64,000 nucleotides of DNA from Chamaecyparis obtusa (taxonomy: Eukaryota > Streptophyta > Pinopsida > Cupressales > Cupressaceae): NCBI GenBank assembly GCA_027943335.1, contig BSBK01001870.1:868001-932000 (forward strand). Reading direction: 5' to 3'. The position numbers were made by a program, and so were the translations under genes. The notes below the pieces were generated by a model, which was not told the origin of the DNA, searched no databases, and worked only from the letters and a program-made list of their open reading frames with translations. This document shows positions 23,101-34,860 of this stretch, piece after piece; the stretch's first letter is position 1; every line of letters starts with the position of its first letter.

Positions 23101-24080
23101 CAAAATTTCTTCCCACTTTGTATTTTTGTTGTTGAGATTGTTTCGAGATCAATACTCTCACTTGCCATGTGTTTTGCATCTGACTCGGTCGAATGTATGT
23201 GAGAACATCTTGTAAAAAGTTGGTGGGATGGTTGGAGTAGAAAGGGCCTATGATTTCACTGACTTTCTTCATGTAGTTGGAACCCTTAATAGAGTTGTAG
23301 AAGAAGAATCAAATTCCTAAGGGCTTCATTTTAATAAATCTCGTAAGAAACAAGAAAGTATATGGAATAGATTGCACCATGAAAGGATACATAACATTAA
23401 CATATTATTAGAATATGATTCAATGTCTATAGATGATAAAATTATAAAAGCCCTCTAGATAGGATTGATGGATGCACAATACATTTTATCAACTCTTTTC
23501 ACATGACCAAAGAATCCCACTCAATCTTCTTGGTGAGTTAAACCATGGATAGAGGACCAAAATTATCCAACATTCTAAGTTGTGGATGAAGTAGCTAATG
23601 AATCTCCACCAAATCATTCCATCTCTATATTCAAATCTATGTCTTCAATGGTACACAATCACGGTGAATTAAAAATATTTAAAAGTGAGTGAAGTCATGA
23701 GTTGGATGAAATTTTAGATTTCATTGATAAAAGTGTAAATAAAACTATAAAACTAGTGGTAGACCTCGATGGTAAGGATATGTTCAAATATTGTTTGGTT
23801 AGTTAATTGAATGGAAATTTGACGTTGTCCAAAGACATGTTGACTAAAATGAGGAGTGGGATTTACTTTAGGCAATATGCGAGGGGCCCATAAAAGGGTG
23901 TTTCAATTAGCTTTGGTATTGGATCAGATTGTGGGGTGTTGTTTGAGAGCGATTCAATACCTCCCACTGAACATACTAGAAGAAAAGGTCTTTGTCAAAG
24001 TACAAGACAAGGTGTTTCTTGTCGAACCTGGTACATTAAAAAAGGCTTCAAAGAATATGAAGGAAGGATGGTAGTAGGGT
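20120..24080 (+). pseudogene. Large unidentified protein, degenerate (possible transposon-encoded)
   Basis: Coding-like plus-strand text extends nearly 4 kb through many stops and shifts. The 20503-21192 frame (one TAA) contains a U1/C2H2-like element, YTQCNKWFC ... LNEHMKSKKH, so a nucleic-acid-binding N terminus is likely. Next come 21493-22077 (WWEKEKVSILSIIM, VWDFVKDIFHNLMHPKGG), 22250-22710 (IGHYACVIISNPLHGKLPHL, GLHDQDYIHN), 22900-23300 (VDYIDIFMSQSLTL; FRDQYSHLPCVLHLT; KVGGMVGVERAYDF) and 23690-24080. The block with HLP-x-VLHLT, SN/E and GG superficially recalls the last acidic motif of RNase-H-fold transposases, but that is inference. No TIRs were found. The family is unrecognised. 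Confidence 0.45.
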
Positions 24081-26006
24081 GTTTGATTACCTTAATGACA
24101 TTGACCTTTTAGATGGGCTAGAAGGCATCGATCCATAATTATGTTGGTACAATAGAATAAAGGGGCAACACTTGTACAAGTATGATTTCACATATCATGA
24201 TGTAAAAGCACAAAGTTGTGTCACATTTTAGGATAACTTATCAACACAACTAAATTTGAGTATTTTTTGACTAAAAATTAATTTTTTTCAAACATATGGT
24301 CTAGCTAGATTCATTAGATAAGTGCTTCAACTTTTCCAATTACATCTCTTAAATGCATGTTTTATACTAATTTGGGTCCAATTATGAAAGAAATAAAATT
24401 ATTTCAGAAAAGTGATGTTTCAATAACTTCTACTCTTTTTAATGATATTTTTTAAAAATATAAAAATACCCTTTTGTAGAGCTCATAGTCAAGATTATTC
24501 TCATATAAGCTTTATAGTATTTTGATTAGAACTAATATATTATAATTTTTAAATACTGCAAGTCGGTATTTTAACATTCGAGAAGATGTTGCTTCAAATA
24601 AAGAAAAAAAATAGTAAATAATATCATAAAAATTTAAAATTTATATTTAACACTAGAAGAGAGAGTCCTCTTCAATAATATGTAATTTATTTTCTGAATG
24701 GTGTAGATTTGATAGGGGAAATTTGATGGGAGATGAAAACTGTCGATTTCAGATAAGTTTGACTTTGAGTAGTTATATCGAAGAAAATATATATCAAAAA
24801 CCATTCTTTCTTCTTTTTTGCACTACCTATGCATGACATCTATTAATATGTTTTAAAATCAAAGGAAAAAAAATTTATTTGTATATAATTATTTGGCGGG
24901 AGGTAGACCCCAGATTTTTAGCATTTTTCAATAACTGAAAAATGGACTTAAAAAATTAAAAAATTGTGTCAATTCTTGTTCAATTTTTTAAAAAAAATTA
25001 TAGGCATAAACTTTACCCAGTTTTACACATTTCATTAATTTACATCATCTTCAAATTCTAAACACAAATGCCACATTTATGTCGTTAAAGTTGAACAATT
25101 TGTGTGTTGTTGACCTTTTCCTTTGTAAAAGTGTGACATAGGTTTTGATGTTGATGTTGATGTGCTTTTTTGGAACTTGAATTTGTCATAGAAATAATTA
25201 ATTTGTCTTACAATACTAGTAACGATACATACAAATTAGAAGAAAGAGATAACATTTTTTTTTTCAAAATTTGTTAAAAAATTGAACAAGGTGTATTTTC
25301 AAAATATTCTACTTCCATCTTTCTTATGTATTCTCGTATGTTACATTGTTTAAAAATAAATTTTTATCAAATCTAATATTGGTTTTATACTTTTTGGCAT
25401 TAGGTGCAATGAATAGTCTGCATGGTGATTTTTTGGGATAAAACAACCAGTTTATTGCTACCAATAGTGTAAGTTTCTTTCACTGGCCATTCATATTTTG
25501 TAGTGAAATGAAGTTGGAGAAAAGATAAAATATGTTCTAAACAAAATTTTAATACAAATTTGGCTCTCACATGACGATCCAAATGTGCAAGTATATGGGC
25601 TAAGGAAAAATCATATGTCATTGATGATGTCAATGGGCTTGAAACCAAATCTAAAGGTGCTAAAAGGTCGTCTATCAAACAACTTGGCATCGTGGAAGTG
25701 GATAGCATGTCCTCGACACTATTGGTGCTACTGCACAAATGTTAATGGTGCACTCTATAAATTTTATATTTGTATGCATTTAAAATTATGGTAATACTCT
25801 CTATGAACTTGAATGAGACTTTATATTTGTATGTATATAAAATTAGGGAAATTCCCTCTATGCATTCAAAATCAGGGCAATACCCATTACAAGTTGATTG
25901 TTGGTTTCAATGATTATTGATATTGAAATTGTTATGACAATTAATAATTTGTTAGATATTTATTGTTTCATTAATGAGCCCCATTTTCAATCAAAGTCAT
26001 ACCTTA
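24081..26006. other. Long AT-rich non-coding stretch
   Basis: Very AT-rich, with short poly-T and poly-A tracts. A phrase AACTTGAATGAGACT recurs near 25808 and 26338, and AAAATCAGGGCAAT near 25869 and 26310, so the right end is part of an unresolved repeat. No gene is supported. Confidence 0.45.
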
Positions 26007-26170
26007 TATTGTTTTGAATTCATCTTTGCAAGTTTTGATTGCAATGTGTATTGTTTGTTCAATAGATCTCTTTCAAGGATGGAGTTAAATGCTTTGTATA
26101 AATAGTAGTGATTGAAGTATGTGATGTGGATGTCTAAGTAGAGTTTCATACTGGTATGAGAGGTGTTGAC
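26007..26170. repeat. Repeat R, left copy (partner at 49661-49830)
   Basis: Starts TTTTGAATTCATCTTTGCA and continues through TGCAATGTGTATTG, GATCTCTTTCAAGGAT and TTTCATACTGGTATGAG. The same blocks occur in order at 49661-49830 with scattered substitutions. Each copy lies on the downstream side of a minus-strand relic of the uncharacterised ORF family, suggesting it is the 3' terminal part of that element. Confidence 0.6.
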
Positions 26171-26897
26171 ACCCAAAATAATAATTTTTCACCCTCCACA
26201 TACACTGTACATATCTATACATAATAAATAATAACCTAAACATAATAATATGGTATATATTTACATGTCTCCATTAGGCATATAGTCAAATGAAATTAAT
26301 TGCATGTATTTAAAATCAGGGCAATGCCCTTTAAGAACTTGAATGAGACTCTATATTTTCTTTTAATTTCCACTTGAGAAGGCCAATTAGATAATAAGAA
26401 CTAAGACAACAACTTCTCTAATGATGATTGATATTCAAATTAATGTAAAAATATGTAATTCCTCTACACAAAAATTTAAAATAGCTTTCAACTACTTTGA
26501 ATTGAAAATCTAGAGAACTAATTCAAAAGAAATTTATCCAAACCACAATTGTACAAAATGAAATAGATCCTTGTATTTTCTTTTAAAATATGAGTACATT
26601 CTTTTGTAATTTGTATCTTCTATGTATTACTTCTTCTGATGATAATTCTACTATAGTCTTGGTTTTTCCTTTATACAAAATGAGGAGAAGTGACAAGCTT
26701 TGAACCATTTATAATGTGCCTTTTCATAACTATAAATAATATCATAATGATATCCTAATAGCCTTTTAAGAACACATTAAACATGTTTTAAATAAAACAA
26801 CACAACAAGACAATAGAATACATAACACCATCATCCCTCAAATCTCATGAAATTCCTCATCACCTTGTTCCTTCTCCTCGATCACATACTCTTCTTT

Positions 26898-28246
26898 CTA
26901 AGATTTCTTCTTTGTTGGCCATAGATATTCCTCCACCCATTCTATTATTTGAAGATGCATCAACCAGTTGAAATAAAGTATGTCTGGCATGATAAGCAAA
27001 TGATCCTTCAGTTTCTTATTAGCTATGGCACATACTTCTAAAATTAATTTGGAGAACCTATTTTCAAGAACAATCACTCTATCAATAAACATATTAAGAT
27101 TTTGAATATTCACATCCTTGTATTCTTTTAAGCGAGAAATTATATTAGACACCATTTCCTTATATTCAATTTTCTCTTCCATAATGTCTTTGACTTAGCC
27201 TTCTTTATCCACAAATTCAGGGATCGACCAGTGCTTGATAGTATGAAAAGAAGAAATATTCTCATTTATTCTTTTTTCTTCCCCATCTATATATCTAAGT
27301 TCCTCCAAGATTGCACTTATCATTTCCTCAGTCTCTTTTATTTCTGGGGGTACAGTTGGATCTCTCCGAGTAACATCACATAACCTAGTGAGATCATATT
27401 GGGAAGGTTTCCATCTCTTTGCAAGGTGCTCTTAGGCTTGTTTTCATGAAATATTTTCTACATATCTAACAGAGTATGATACCCTTCATAAAATTCTTCA
27501 CATTTGTTTATTACCAATCCAACTCTATGGGCTAATATCTATTCCAAAGTATTGAACACTTTCTTGGGTATTTCTTGCACAAGTTCCTAGTTGGTAAATT
27601 TTAGTTCTTTAACTTATTTTTCAAACATCCCTTTCTTCCTTCTAGTCCTTGTCATCCTTTTCAATTTCCACAATTTGAGAAGGAGCATCCTTATGTAATA
27701 CAAGATCTTTTCTTTGGTTATCTTTCAATTATTTCTTCAAAGTAGAATTCTCCATATATAACTCATTTACAACTCTATTTAGTTCGATTTCTCTTGTGTT
27801 AGCATGCTCAACCTATTCTTGTAGATGTTTCACTTGATCCTTATTGAACATAGTCCTATGCATGAGTTATGTCCAATGTGCTAGTGTCTCCCATAGTCTA
27901 TATTATAACTATTCCATAATTTTCTTTTACAATATCTAGAATCTTGGGCTTGTGGGGGCCTTTTAAGCTAACTCAAGTGGCAAGGACCTCGATCTTTTGA
28001 TTATATCCTGACCCAACTATCTTCTCATCTGTATCAAATTCTGTCACAAATGTGGGATTATCTTGTTTCCTAACCTACTTGAGCAAGAATACATGTCTTA
28101 AGGATAGACCTAGAGCAATCAACATATTGTTTTTTAGAACCATATCTCTAGCCTCATCCAGAGCAATATTGATCTCATCAAGTTTCAATTCCTCGAGGGT
28201 TTGGTCTATAAATTCCTCATGCCTATATTCATCAACTCCTATGAGG
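26898..28246 (-). pseudogene. Uncharacterised family copy B, C-terminal half (separated by Gypsy insertion)
   Basis: Reads on the minus strand from the left TSD of the Gypsy element. The first residues are LIGVDEYRHEEF, then a helical region to 28075. The middle part is decayed. A long coiled-coil-like segment follows (about 27440-26898: ETEEMISAILEELRYIDGEE, then one TAA, then EYKEMVSNIISRLKEY), ending YLWPTKKKS. High Lys/Glu/Leu content and heptad-like spacing suggest a rod. The N-terminal half is at 45185-47159. No catalytic motif is seen. Confidence 0.5.
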
Positions 28247-28251
28247 CTAAC
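28247..28251. repeat. Target-site duplication CTAAC (left) of the Gypsy element
   Basis: CTAAC immediately precedes the 5' LTR and is repeated exactly at 45180-45184 after the 3' LTR. Confidence 0.9.
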
Positions 28252-29155
28252 TATAAACATCAAAAACTGGGCAAGTGTCTTAGAATCATTCAAATTTGCA
28301 AAATCTCAACAAAATGCTCTAATTCTCATCAAAATGGATCAAATCAATTTTTAAATGGACATTTATTAATCAAAATTGGACAAAATCAATAAAATCAAAG
28401 GAAAAAATCAAATGATGACATTAAATAATTAAATACAAGCTTGAAGGGGTCAAAAGCACTATATAATTGATTTTAATCAATTAATTGTATAGTTTTAAAT
28501 CAAAAATCAAATTGAACCTATTCCCTTACATGGCTAATTTAATTAATTGATGGAATTTAATTAATCCTAATATCATTCAACAATATTTGAGCAACCAATG
28601 AGAATTGAGAACAAAAGCACATGGATCACTCCAAAATAGTTGAATCTCAATCACACATTTCAACTTTGAATCTCATCCACTCAAATTTGTCTTTTTGTCC
28701 AAATCTTTGAGACAAACATTTAAATTGTCCCCCCATTTAAAAACATTGCAAATTTTTTGACTCAACCAAGGCTAAATCATGATTAAATAACTCTACCCCC
28801 TACCCTTGGGAATTTACTATAAATAAGAGGCATTTTGAGAGCAATAATCATCTTAGAAATTCATTTACAAAGCATCACCATTATAGGCAATTTCATAGCA
28901 ATTGAGAGCATTTGAATTATCTTTGTATCAATTTGAGAGTTTGAGAGATAGATTAAGCATTATACTATCATATTTCTGATTCTAGAATTGTCACTAGTGG
29001 AGAATGGGTTGAGAGCTTCACTTACCAAACTTAGATAGAGAACCATGGGATGTCATGGATGTTAATTTCAATTCTTAGCTTAAATTTGCATTGTATTTTT
29101 CTAGAATTGTAGTTGATTATCCTAATTTCATGAAGGTGTTAAACATACACACACA
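28252..29155 (+). repeat. 5' LTR of the Gypsy element
   Basis: 904 bp. It starts TATAAACATC (the 3' LTR has TGTAGACATC, so the TG has mutated) and ends ACACACACA. It aligns end to end with 44332-45179 except for a block of about 55 bp around 28345-28400 present only here. A TATA box is at 28818-28825. Confidence 0.92.
28818..28825 (+). promoter_or_regulatory. TATA box of the Gypsy 5' LTR
   Basis: TATAAATA followed by AGAGGCATTTTGAG. The same text is conserved in the 3' LTR at about 44843. Confidence 0.6.
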
Positions 29156-29157
29156 AA

Positions 29158-29175
29158 TGGCGCCCACTGTGGGGC
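29158..29175 (+). promoter_or_regulatory. Primer binding site of the Gypsy element
   Basis: TGGCGCCCACTGTGGGGC starts two bases after the LTR. It begins with TGG, the complement of a tRNA CCA end, and is of the kind seen in Tat-like plant Gypsy elements. The priming tRNA was not determined. Confidence 0.8.
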
Positions 29176-29257
29176 CTTGAGCCTCATTTCTAACATTTTT
29201 ATCAAATTTTGTGTATTTTTGTCTTCACTTTTCCATGAATTTTTGTAGAAAATAGGA

Positions 29258-29725
29258 GAAATGACGCCTATGAAGGATTTAATGACGTCTGTGAGCATTC
29301 TGGTGATGCTTACAAGTATTTGATTGATGCCTGCGAGATTCCTTCTATTTTGTCTTTTATTCTCTCTGACACCTATGAGATAAAGTGTTACATCTGGGAG
29401 TGTAAAGCGACGCCTGTGATCTAAGAACGAACACCTATTAGCTATTATTTGTCACCTATGATAACTTTTACTATGTAATTTACAGTGATCTATCATGCCT
29501 AGTATTCGTTAATTGACGCTTAGTAGTTGTTATTTGCCGCTTTGAATACTTTTTCGTATGCAATTTTCAATACTTTTCACGCCTGTCAGTTAAAGTGTCA
29601 TGCTTACTGATCTTTAAAAATCGCTTGATTCATTGGAAAGTGACGCTTATGAATTTTAAAGTCACGCCTACTAATTGTTAATTGATGCGCTTTAGCTGAT
29701 AAATGACGCGTAGCATTTTTCATTT
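29258..29725 (+). repeat. Leader array of TGACGCCTATGA-like motifs (first block)
   Basis: About 15 dispersed copies of a 12-14 nt motif: ATGACGCCTATGA (29261), ATGACGTCTGTGAG (29282), TTGATGCCTGCGAG (29324), GACACCTATGAG (about 29370), CGACGCCTGTGA (about 29408), AAGTGACGCTTATGA (about 29638), AAAGTCACGCCTACTA (about 29658). Spacing is irregular and the intervening text is unrelated. Reverse complements of the motif occur at 43310-43660. Confidence 0.75.
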
Positions 29726-29786
29726 AAATTTGCTATCAAATTATTAAATTTGGTTTTCTAACTTTTTGTCTATGTTTTTCCTACAA

Positions 29787-29983
29787 ATGAACAAACACGG
29801 GAAAGTCAGGAAACCAAAAAGTAGAGTCACTTAAGCAAGCAAGAGGTAAGAATCCAAATTAAACGTGAAAAAGAGATTCATAGTGCTGCAATTTTAGAAA
29901 GTTTGGGATTAGAAGAGAAATTGTATGCTCATTACATTAAAGTGTTAGACGCTTACAAGAATAAATTCCCTACTTTGAATTAA
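29787..29983 (+). pseudogene. Short broken ORF in the Gypsy leader
   Basis: ATG near 29787 opens a basic peptide (MNKHGKVRKPKSRVT, then TAA). In the next frame 29825-29983 reads IQIKREKEIHSAAILESLGL and on to KFPTLN-stop. The helical, codon-like text suggests one frameshifted leader ORF of about 65 codons upstream of gag. No family is recognised. Confidence 0.35.
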
Positions 29984-30135
29984 AATTGCTTGCATTAAGT
30001 TGTTGAAATTTCTTTGAAAAATCTTGTCAAAAACACTTAATTGCAATTGCACTTTGTTCCTTTTTGTTTGCCCTCATTTTGTATGGCTTTGTTGACTAAC
30101 TTGTTGGAGGAGGGAGCGGGAACGATCGCCACCAG

Positions 30136-31440
30136 GTGAGTGAGAAAATTAAAAAGCAAAAAAACCTCATAAAAGTGTCTAGCCTTTGCTAGCTACACAA
30201 AGAGGTATTCATCAAATCAAGCTTGCATTTGCTTAAATTGTGGCTATTCATTGAATCTAGATTAATAGAGAAACCTTACTATTTGTCAAATTGAACAAGC
30301 ATTAGGCATATGCTCTCCATTTTTCGAAGTGGATCAAAAATCCAACATGTTAGTTCAATTTGGTAGAAAGGAAGGGAGGAATTAGCCAAACACTTTGTTT
30401 ATTAAGAATCTCCTTGTCAAGAGATTGAAAAAGAACAAAATCTGATTGAAGTGTTTGGAACAAAGAACAACAATAGGGATATGCTCTTCACTTTCTAAGT
30501 GAACCAAATTCCCAAACTTGTTTAACTAAGTTCAATTTCTTGCTTTTCTATACATGCTAGTTAAAATAGAGCAATAGAGGGCCCGCCTCCTGAGATTTTC
30601 CTTACGAGGACGGTGAGAGGGAATGATCCAAGTGGGAGACAATCACTTTAGCTGCAATACTATCTAATCCACTATAAACAAATACATTATTCCTTAATAG
30701 GAGAGTGATTAGGTTGTGTGCAAGTGTTCTTCACTTCCTCTAGTAGTCCTTTTGGATTGTGCCAAATTATGCTTTTGTGCATGTGGGAAGCCTGCAAGTG
30801 GGTAAAAGAGCTTGACATGGTCTAGAATAGAGGTGTTCTTTAAAAACCTACTAAATAGTAATCTGCCTTGTAGAGCCAAAAGTGTTTAAAAGCCAAATCT
30901 GACTCTAGGTAGATTGCTTGGAAGATATTCTTGTTCATACTTGTGAAAAATGACCGAGAACATACACTTTTAGTGTGGTTTTAGGGATATGGTACAAATC
31001 TTATGTGTGTGTTGCGTTTGTACTTCATTTTCAAGAAAGAATATTCTGCAGACTTGATCTTACAACTTTTAAATTTTGAAATTTCCAACCTGGTCTATAA
31101 AGTGTCGCCTGCACACAGAGAAAAACTGTGTATGCATAGTAAAGTCACGCCTATGACTATTCAAAAAATGCTTTTCAATAATGAAGTCACACCTATGATA
31201 GTTTAAGTGACACCTGGAAAAATTTAAATCACACTTATCAATAAGAAAAAGTCATCTGCTTACCTACAGAGCATCGCTTAAGAATATTCCAGTCATGACG
31301 TACTAAACTTAAAGTCACGCCTACACATAGGCAAGTGACATCCAGAATTTAAAAAGGGAAAATAGTGAACATTTCCTGAGGGTTTAAAAAAAAATTGATT
31401 TCATATTCAGATACCCTTTTGGCTGTTTTATTTGTTCCAG
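30136..31440 (+). other. Candidate leader intron of the Gypsy element
   Basis: A near-perfect donor, CACCAG/GTGAGT, lies at 30136, and a good acceptor, TTTTATTTGTTCCAG, ends at 31440, about 215 bp before the gag ATG. Removing the 1305 nt would shorten the long leader. Splicing is known in some Tat-lineage (Ogre) elements, though at another site. Inference only. Confidence 0.35.
31080..31345 (+). repeat. Leader array of TGACGCCTATGA-like motifs (second block)
   Basis: AAGTGTCGCCTGC (31100), AAAGTCACGCCTATGA (about 31141), GAAGTCACACCTATGA (about 31183), AAGTGACACCTGG (about 31206), AAAGTCACGCCTACA (about 31311) and weaker forms. Same motif as 29258-29725, separated by 1.3 kb without it. Confidence 0.7.
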
Positions 31441-31654
31441 TATCCTACCTGGTCAAAAATCCTGGTTTTGAGCAATTTTGAAAATTTTATAAGGATTTGG
31501 CCACAAGCAAGTAATATCAAGCCCATATCCAAGAGCTTGTATGCTCATGTCAGCTTTCACTCGATCATATTACATAAATAAAACCTTGCAAGCGGACAAA
31601 ACTTATCTAAGGCAAGAGCTTCCTTTCTCGAGTGATACTTTTACTGCCCCAAGA

Positions 31655-32545
31655 ATGCCACAAGAGCCCGTTTAAGAAGCGGAAACCAACATGATGTACT
31701 CCGGTAGCTTGGGTAATAACAACAATGGAGGTATTGACCCAAACAATTAGGGTAATACCAATAATGGAGGAATAGACCCTAACAATCAAGGAGTTGATAA
31801 CACTAACAATAGGGGTAATGGTGAACCAACTGTTGAAGATGCCACTGATGAAAAGGTTAGTGAAGCTATACAAAGTTCGTACTTCTTGAAACTCATGGAA
31901 AAGGCATTAGAGAGAGATAAGGAGAAATATTTTCTAGACCCAGCCCGAGCAGGTCTTAAACTTCCTCATGACTATGATGTTAATCAACTTAAGCAACCAG
32001 AAGTTGAAGAGAGCCCGATCGATATCATGAATAAACAATTTAAGTTATTTCAAATGCAATTGGACACAATAAAGTAAAGTGGGGCTCCAAAACCATTTTC
32101 AATAGAAGCATTATGTCCTTTTCCATTTGACAAGAGTCTAGTAATGGTACCATTCCCTATCAACGTAGTATTTCCTAAGTATGACAAATACAAAGGAACA
32201 TCTGATCCTCAAGATCATCTATGGGAATTTTGTGCATTGAGCTTAGAGTTCATGCATGATACAACTTATTTAATGAGATTATTTCCTAGGAGTTTGGGAG
32301 GTATGGCCATGGAATGGTTTTCAAAATTACCTTTCGACATTCAAACTTTTGAAGAGCTGGCTTCTAAATTTGTAGCACACTATTCATACAATATCAAACA
32401 TGAAGTTATAATGATCACCTTATGTAATACCAAGCAAAAAGAAGGAGAAGGATTCCTAATCTTCCTACAAAGATGGAGGATGGTATTTGCTAGATACCCT
32501 CAGAGTGTACCAGAAAAAAGAAAATATGGATATCTTTATCAATAG
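31655..32545 (+). pseudogene. Gypsy gag, N-terminal part and capsid-like domain
   Basis: One frame from ATG at 31655 (MPQEPV) runs to 32545 with stops at about 31673, 31748 and 32075. The N terminus is Asn/Gly-rich with two units of NNGGIDPNN. The core has FPKYDKYKGTSDPQDHLWEF, MRLFPRSLGGMAMEWFSKLP and FEELASKFVAHYS, the standard Retrotrans_gag pattern. A one-base change in an A6 run near 32514 shifts the frame into the next segment. The product would be the structural protein of the virus-like particle. Confidence 0.85.
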
Positions 32546-34142
32546 CTTGAGTAATGAGATGAATTATCGGTTGAGAATGCAATGTCCTAAGACCTTCCAA
32601 GATCTTATCGAAAATGGAGTGACTACAAAGGAGGTATTAGTTAAGAGTGGAGAGTTAAAACTTTACAAGGACAATAAGAATTACAATAACAATACCTCCA
32701 ACAACAACCATAACAACCAAAATAAGAACTTTTCTAACAGCTATAATCGGTTTGGGTTGAAGAACAACAATAAAGGAGTGGTCAATGATGGTGTTGTTGA
32801 TGCTAATAATTTAAAAGTGACTCCTTTTGCTCTCACAAGAACACCTAATCAGGTGAATAATGCAAATCAGGCTCCCAAAGTGCCTTTCAACAACAATACC
32901 AATAGTAGCAACTTTGGAAACAATCAAGGAGGTAACAAGTTTAAGCAGTTCTTGGCACCATCTCCCAATAGAACATTCACACCTTTGGGTGAACCCCTTG
33001 AGAAGGCGTTGAGGACCCTCATTGCAAATAAGATTATTGATCTACCTAGACCTCAACTGTATGAACCACAAAATAAACCCAACTGGTGGAGTGAGAATAG
33101 TCATTGTGGATACCACCGAAATAGAGGACATACTACAAATAATCATTTACAGATGAAGAATGTGGTACAAGATCTGATTGATAATGGTGTGATCACTATA
33201 GAAGGGCCTCAAAGTAATGAAGATCACACAATGTTTAAACAACCTTTTTATAACCATCAGAAAGGTGAACCGTCCAATGGGAATAAGCAAAGCAACAACA
33301 ATATCAATTTTTCTCCTCATTATGATAACATTATCAAGCATGTTGTAAATACTATTGTGATCAAGGAACAACCCAAAGAAGAAACATTAAATGCTATCAC
33401 TAGGGGGCAAACTTCAAGGATTACCCTACAAGGGGTTGATCCTAAACCTATTGGTCCTCTGCAATCCAACATTTTGGCTAAACAACTGTCTACAACAACA
33501 AAGCCATATAGTTTGGTAGATCAACTACAAAAGACTCCAACACAAATTTCTATTTTGGAGTTACTAAAATTATCTCCAAATCACAAGGAGATCTTAGAGA
33601 AAGCTCTAGTGGAAACTAATGTTTCTATCAACTTGGAAGAGGAGAAGTTTCAGAATATGGTAGGGCACCTCATCGCACCGCATTGTCTTTCATTTTCAGA
33701 CCATGATGACATGTCTATCACTCATCCCCAAAATCTTCCGCTGCATATAGAAGTCTTGATTGAAAGACATAGGGTCAAGAGAGCTCTCATAGATGGGGGA
33801 GCTGGTCTTAATATTTGTACTTTGAGCCTTGTCAAGTCTTTAGGATTATCTGAGTCATGTATTGATCCTACAAAGAGAATTACCATAAAAGCTTATGATG
33901 AGGTGGAGAGGTCTTCGAAAGGCATGATTATATTGCCCATTCAAGTTGGATCTATCAAAAAGGACACAAAATACCAAGTCTTAGATATGAAATTAACTTA
34001 TAATATCCTATTAGGGAGGTCATGGATACATGAGATGCAAGCGGTCCTTCCACGTATCATCAATGTATCAAATTTCCATACATGGGTGAGGAAATCACAA
34101 TTGGAGGGGATTCAAATCCTTTCCAATATTGCAATGCACTAA
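32487..34142 (+). pseudogene. Gypsy gag C terminus plus aspartic protease
   Basis: An open frame of about 550 codons continues gag: SLSNEMNYRLRMQCPKTFQDL, an Asn-rich tract (32680-32780), then HCGYHRNRGHTTNNH near 33106, a zinc-knuckle-like C-x2-H...H site whose last Cys is His. The protease at about 33740-34080 has ALIDGGAGLNICTL (catalytic Asp in D-G-G) and YNILLGRSWIHEM, the flap-distal LLGR motif. It is preceded by a long poorly conserved linker. It is the longest intact frame of the element; the frame then changes into the G-patch segment. Confidence 0.88.
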
Positions 34143-34306
34143 AGCCGATTCATGAGTTATTTATTCCTCATAACAAAGAAGGGATTATTCCAAGGGCTAC
34201 CATTGACGACATTAAAGTGGATGATCCTATGTTAACATTAAGTGCTACTTCTACTTCAAACCCTCCTTGAACTAACTCAACTACATCAATTAAAGGAAAG
34301 GAGAAA

Positions 34307-34860
34307 GTGAGTTATGGGGGTCCAAATTCAAATGAAAATTCAAATAAAGCATCTACACTAGAAGTAGAACTTTTCAAACCCACTAAAGAGGAGAAAGAAA
34401 AAGCTAAAGAGGATCATTACAAACAAATGAGTGAGATGATGCACACATTTGAAAAACAATGTAAAATCAATTCCAAGGGAATAGGGGAATATTATGTTTC
34501 CCTATTCGACTTACCTACATCTCCAAGAACACATGGGAAACCTTCTAAGGAACATCTTCCTCACAAATATAACTCTTATTTTGTAAGAGAAAGCGTCAGG
34601 TTAGCATTTGACAAAGAAGAAGATGAAGTTCTCCATGGCTCTATCGAGATGAAAATGATACCTCAAATACCCCCGTGGAGAGAATTCAACACATTAACAT
34701 TCAAACTGACCAATATGGAAAAGATTTTGAAATAATGCAAAAAATGGGGTATAAGGGAAGAGGACCCCTAGGTAAAAGAAATAGAGGTTTGCTAGAGCCT
34801 ATTGAACCTTCTTGGAGGTCAAAAGAATAAAAATTAGGGGTAGGTTACCAGCACAAAGGA
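34307..34860 (+). pseudogene. Linker with a G-patch motif after the protease
   Basis: A Lys/Glu-rich linker (34307-34735) leads, after a frame change, into MQKMGYKGRGPLGKRNRG and EPIEP at 34732-34830, which fits the G-patch consensus (MGY-x-G-x-G-x-LGK ... G). A decayed GVGYQ follows. G-patch domains bind RNA-processing factors or RNA, and they also occur directly after the protease in betaretroviruses. Here it sits between protease and RT and is separated from both by frame breaks. Confidence 0.65.

Noticed and set aside
24081..25990. Hidden gene in the long AT-rich stretch
   Set aside because: The short open frames here have no coding texture, motif or splice structure.
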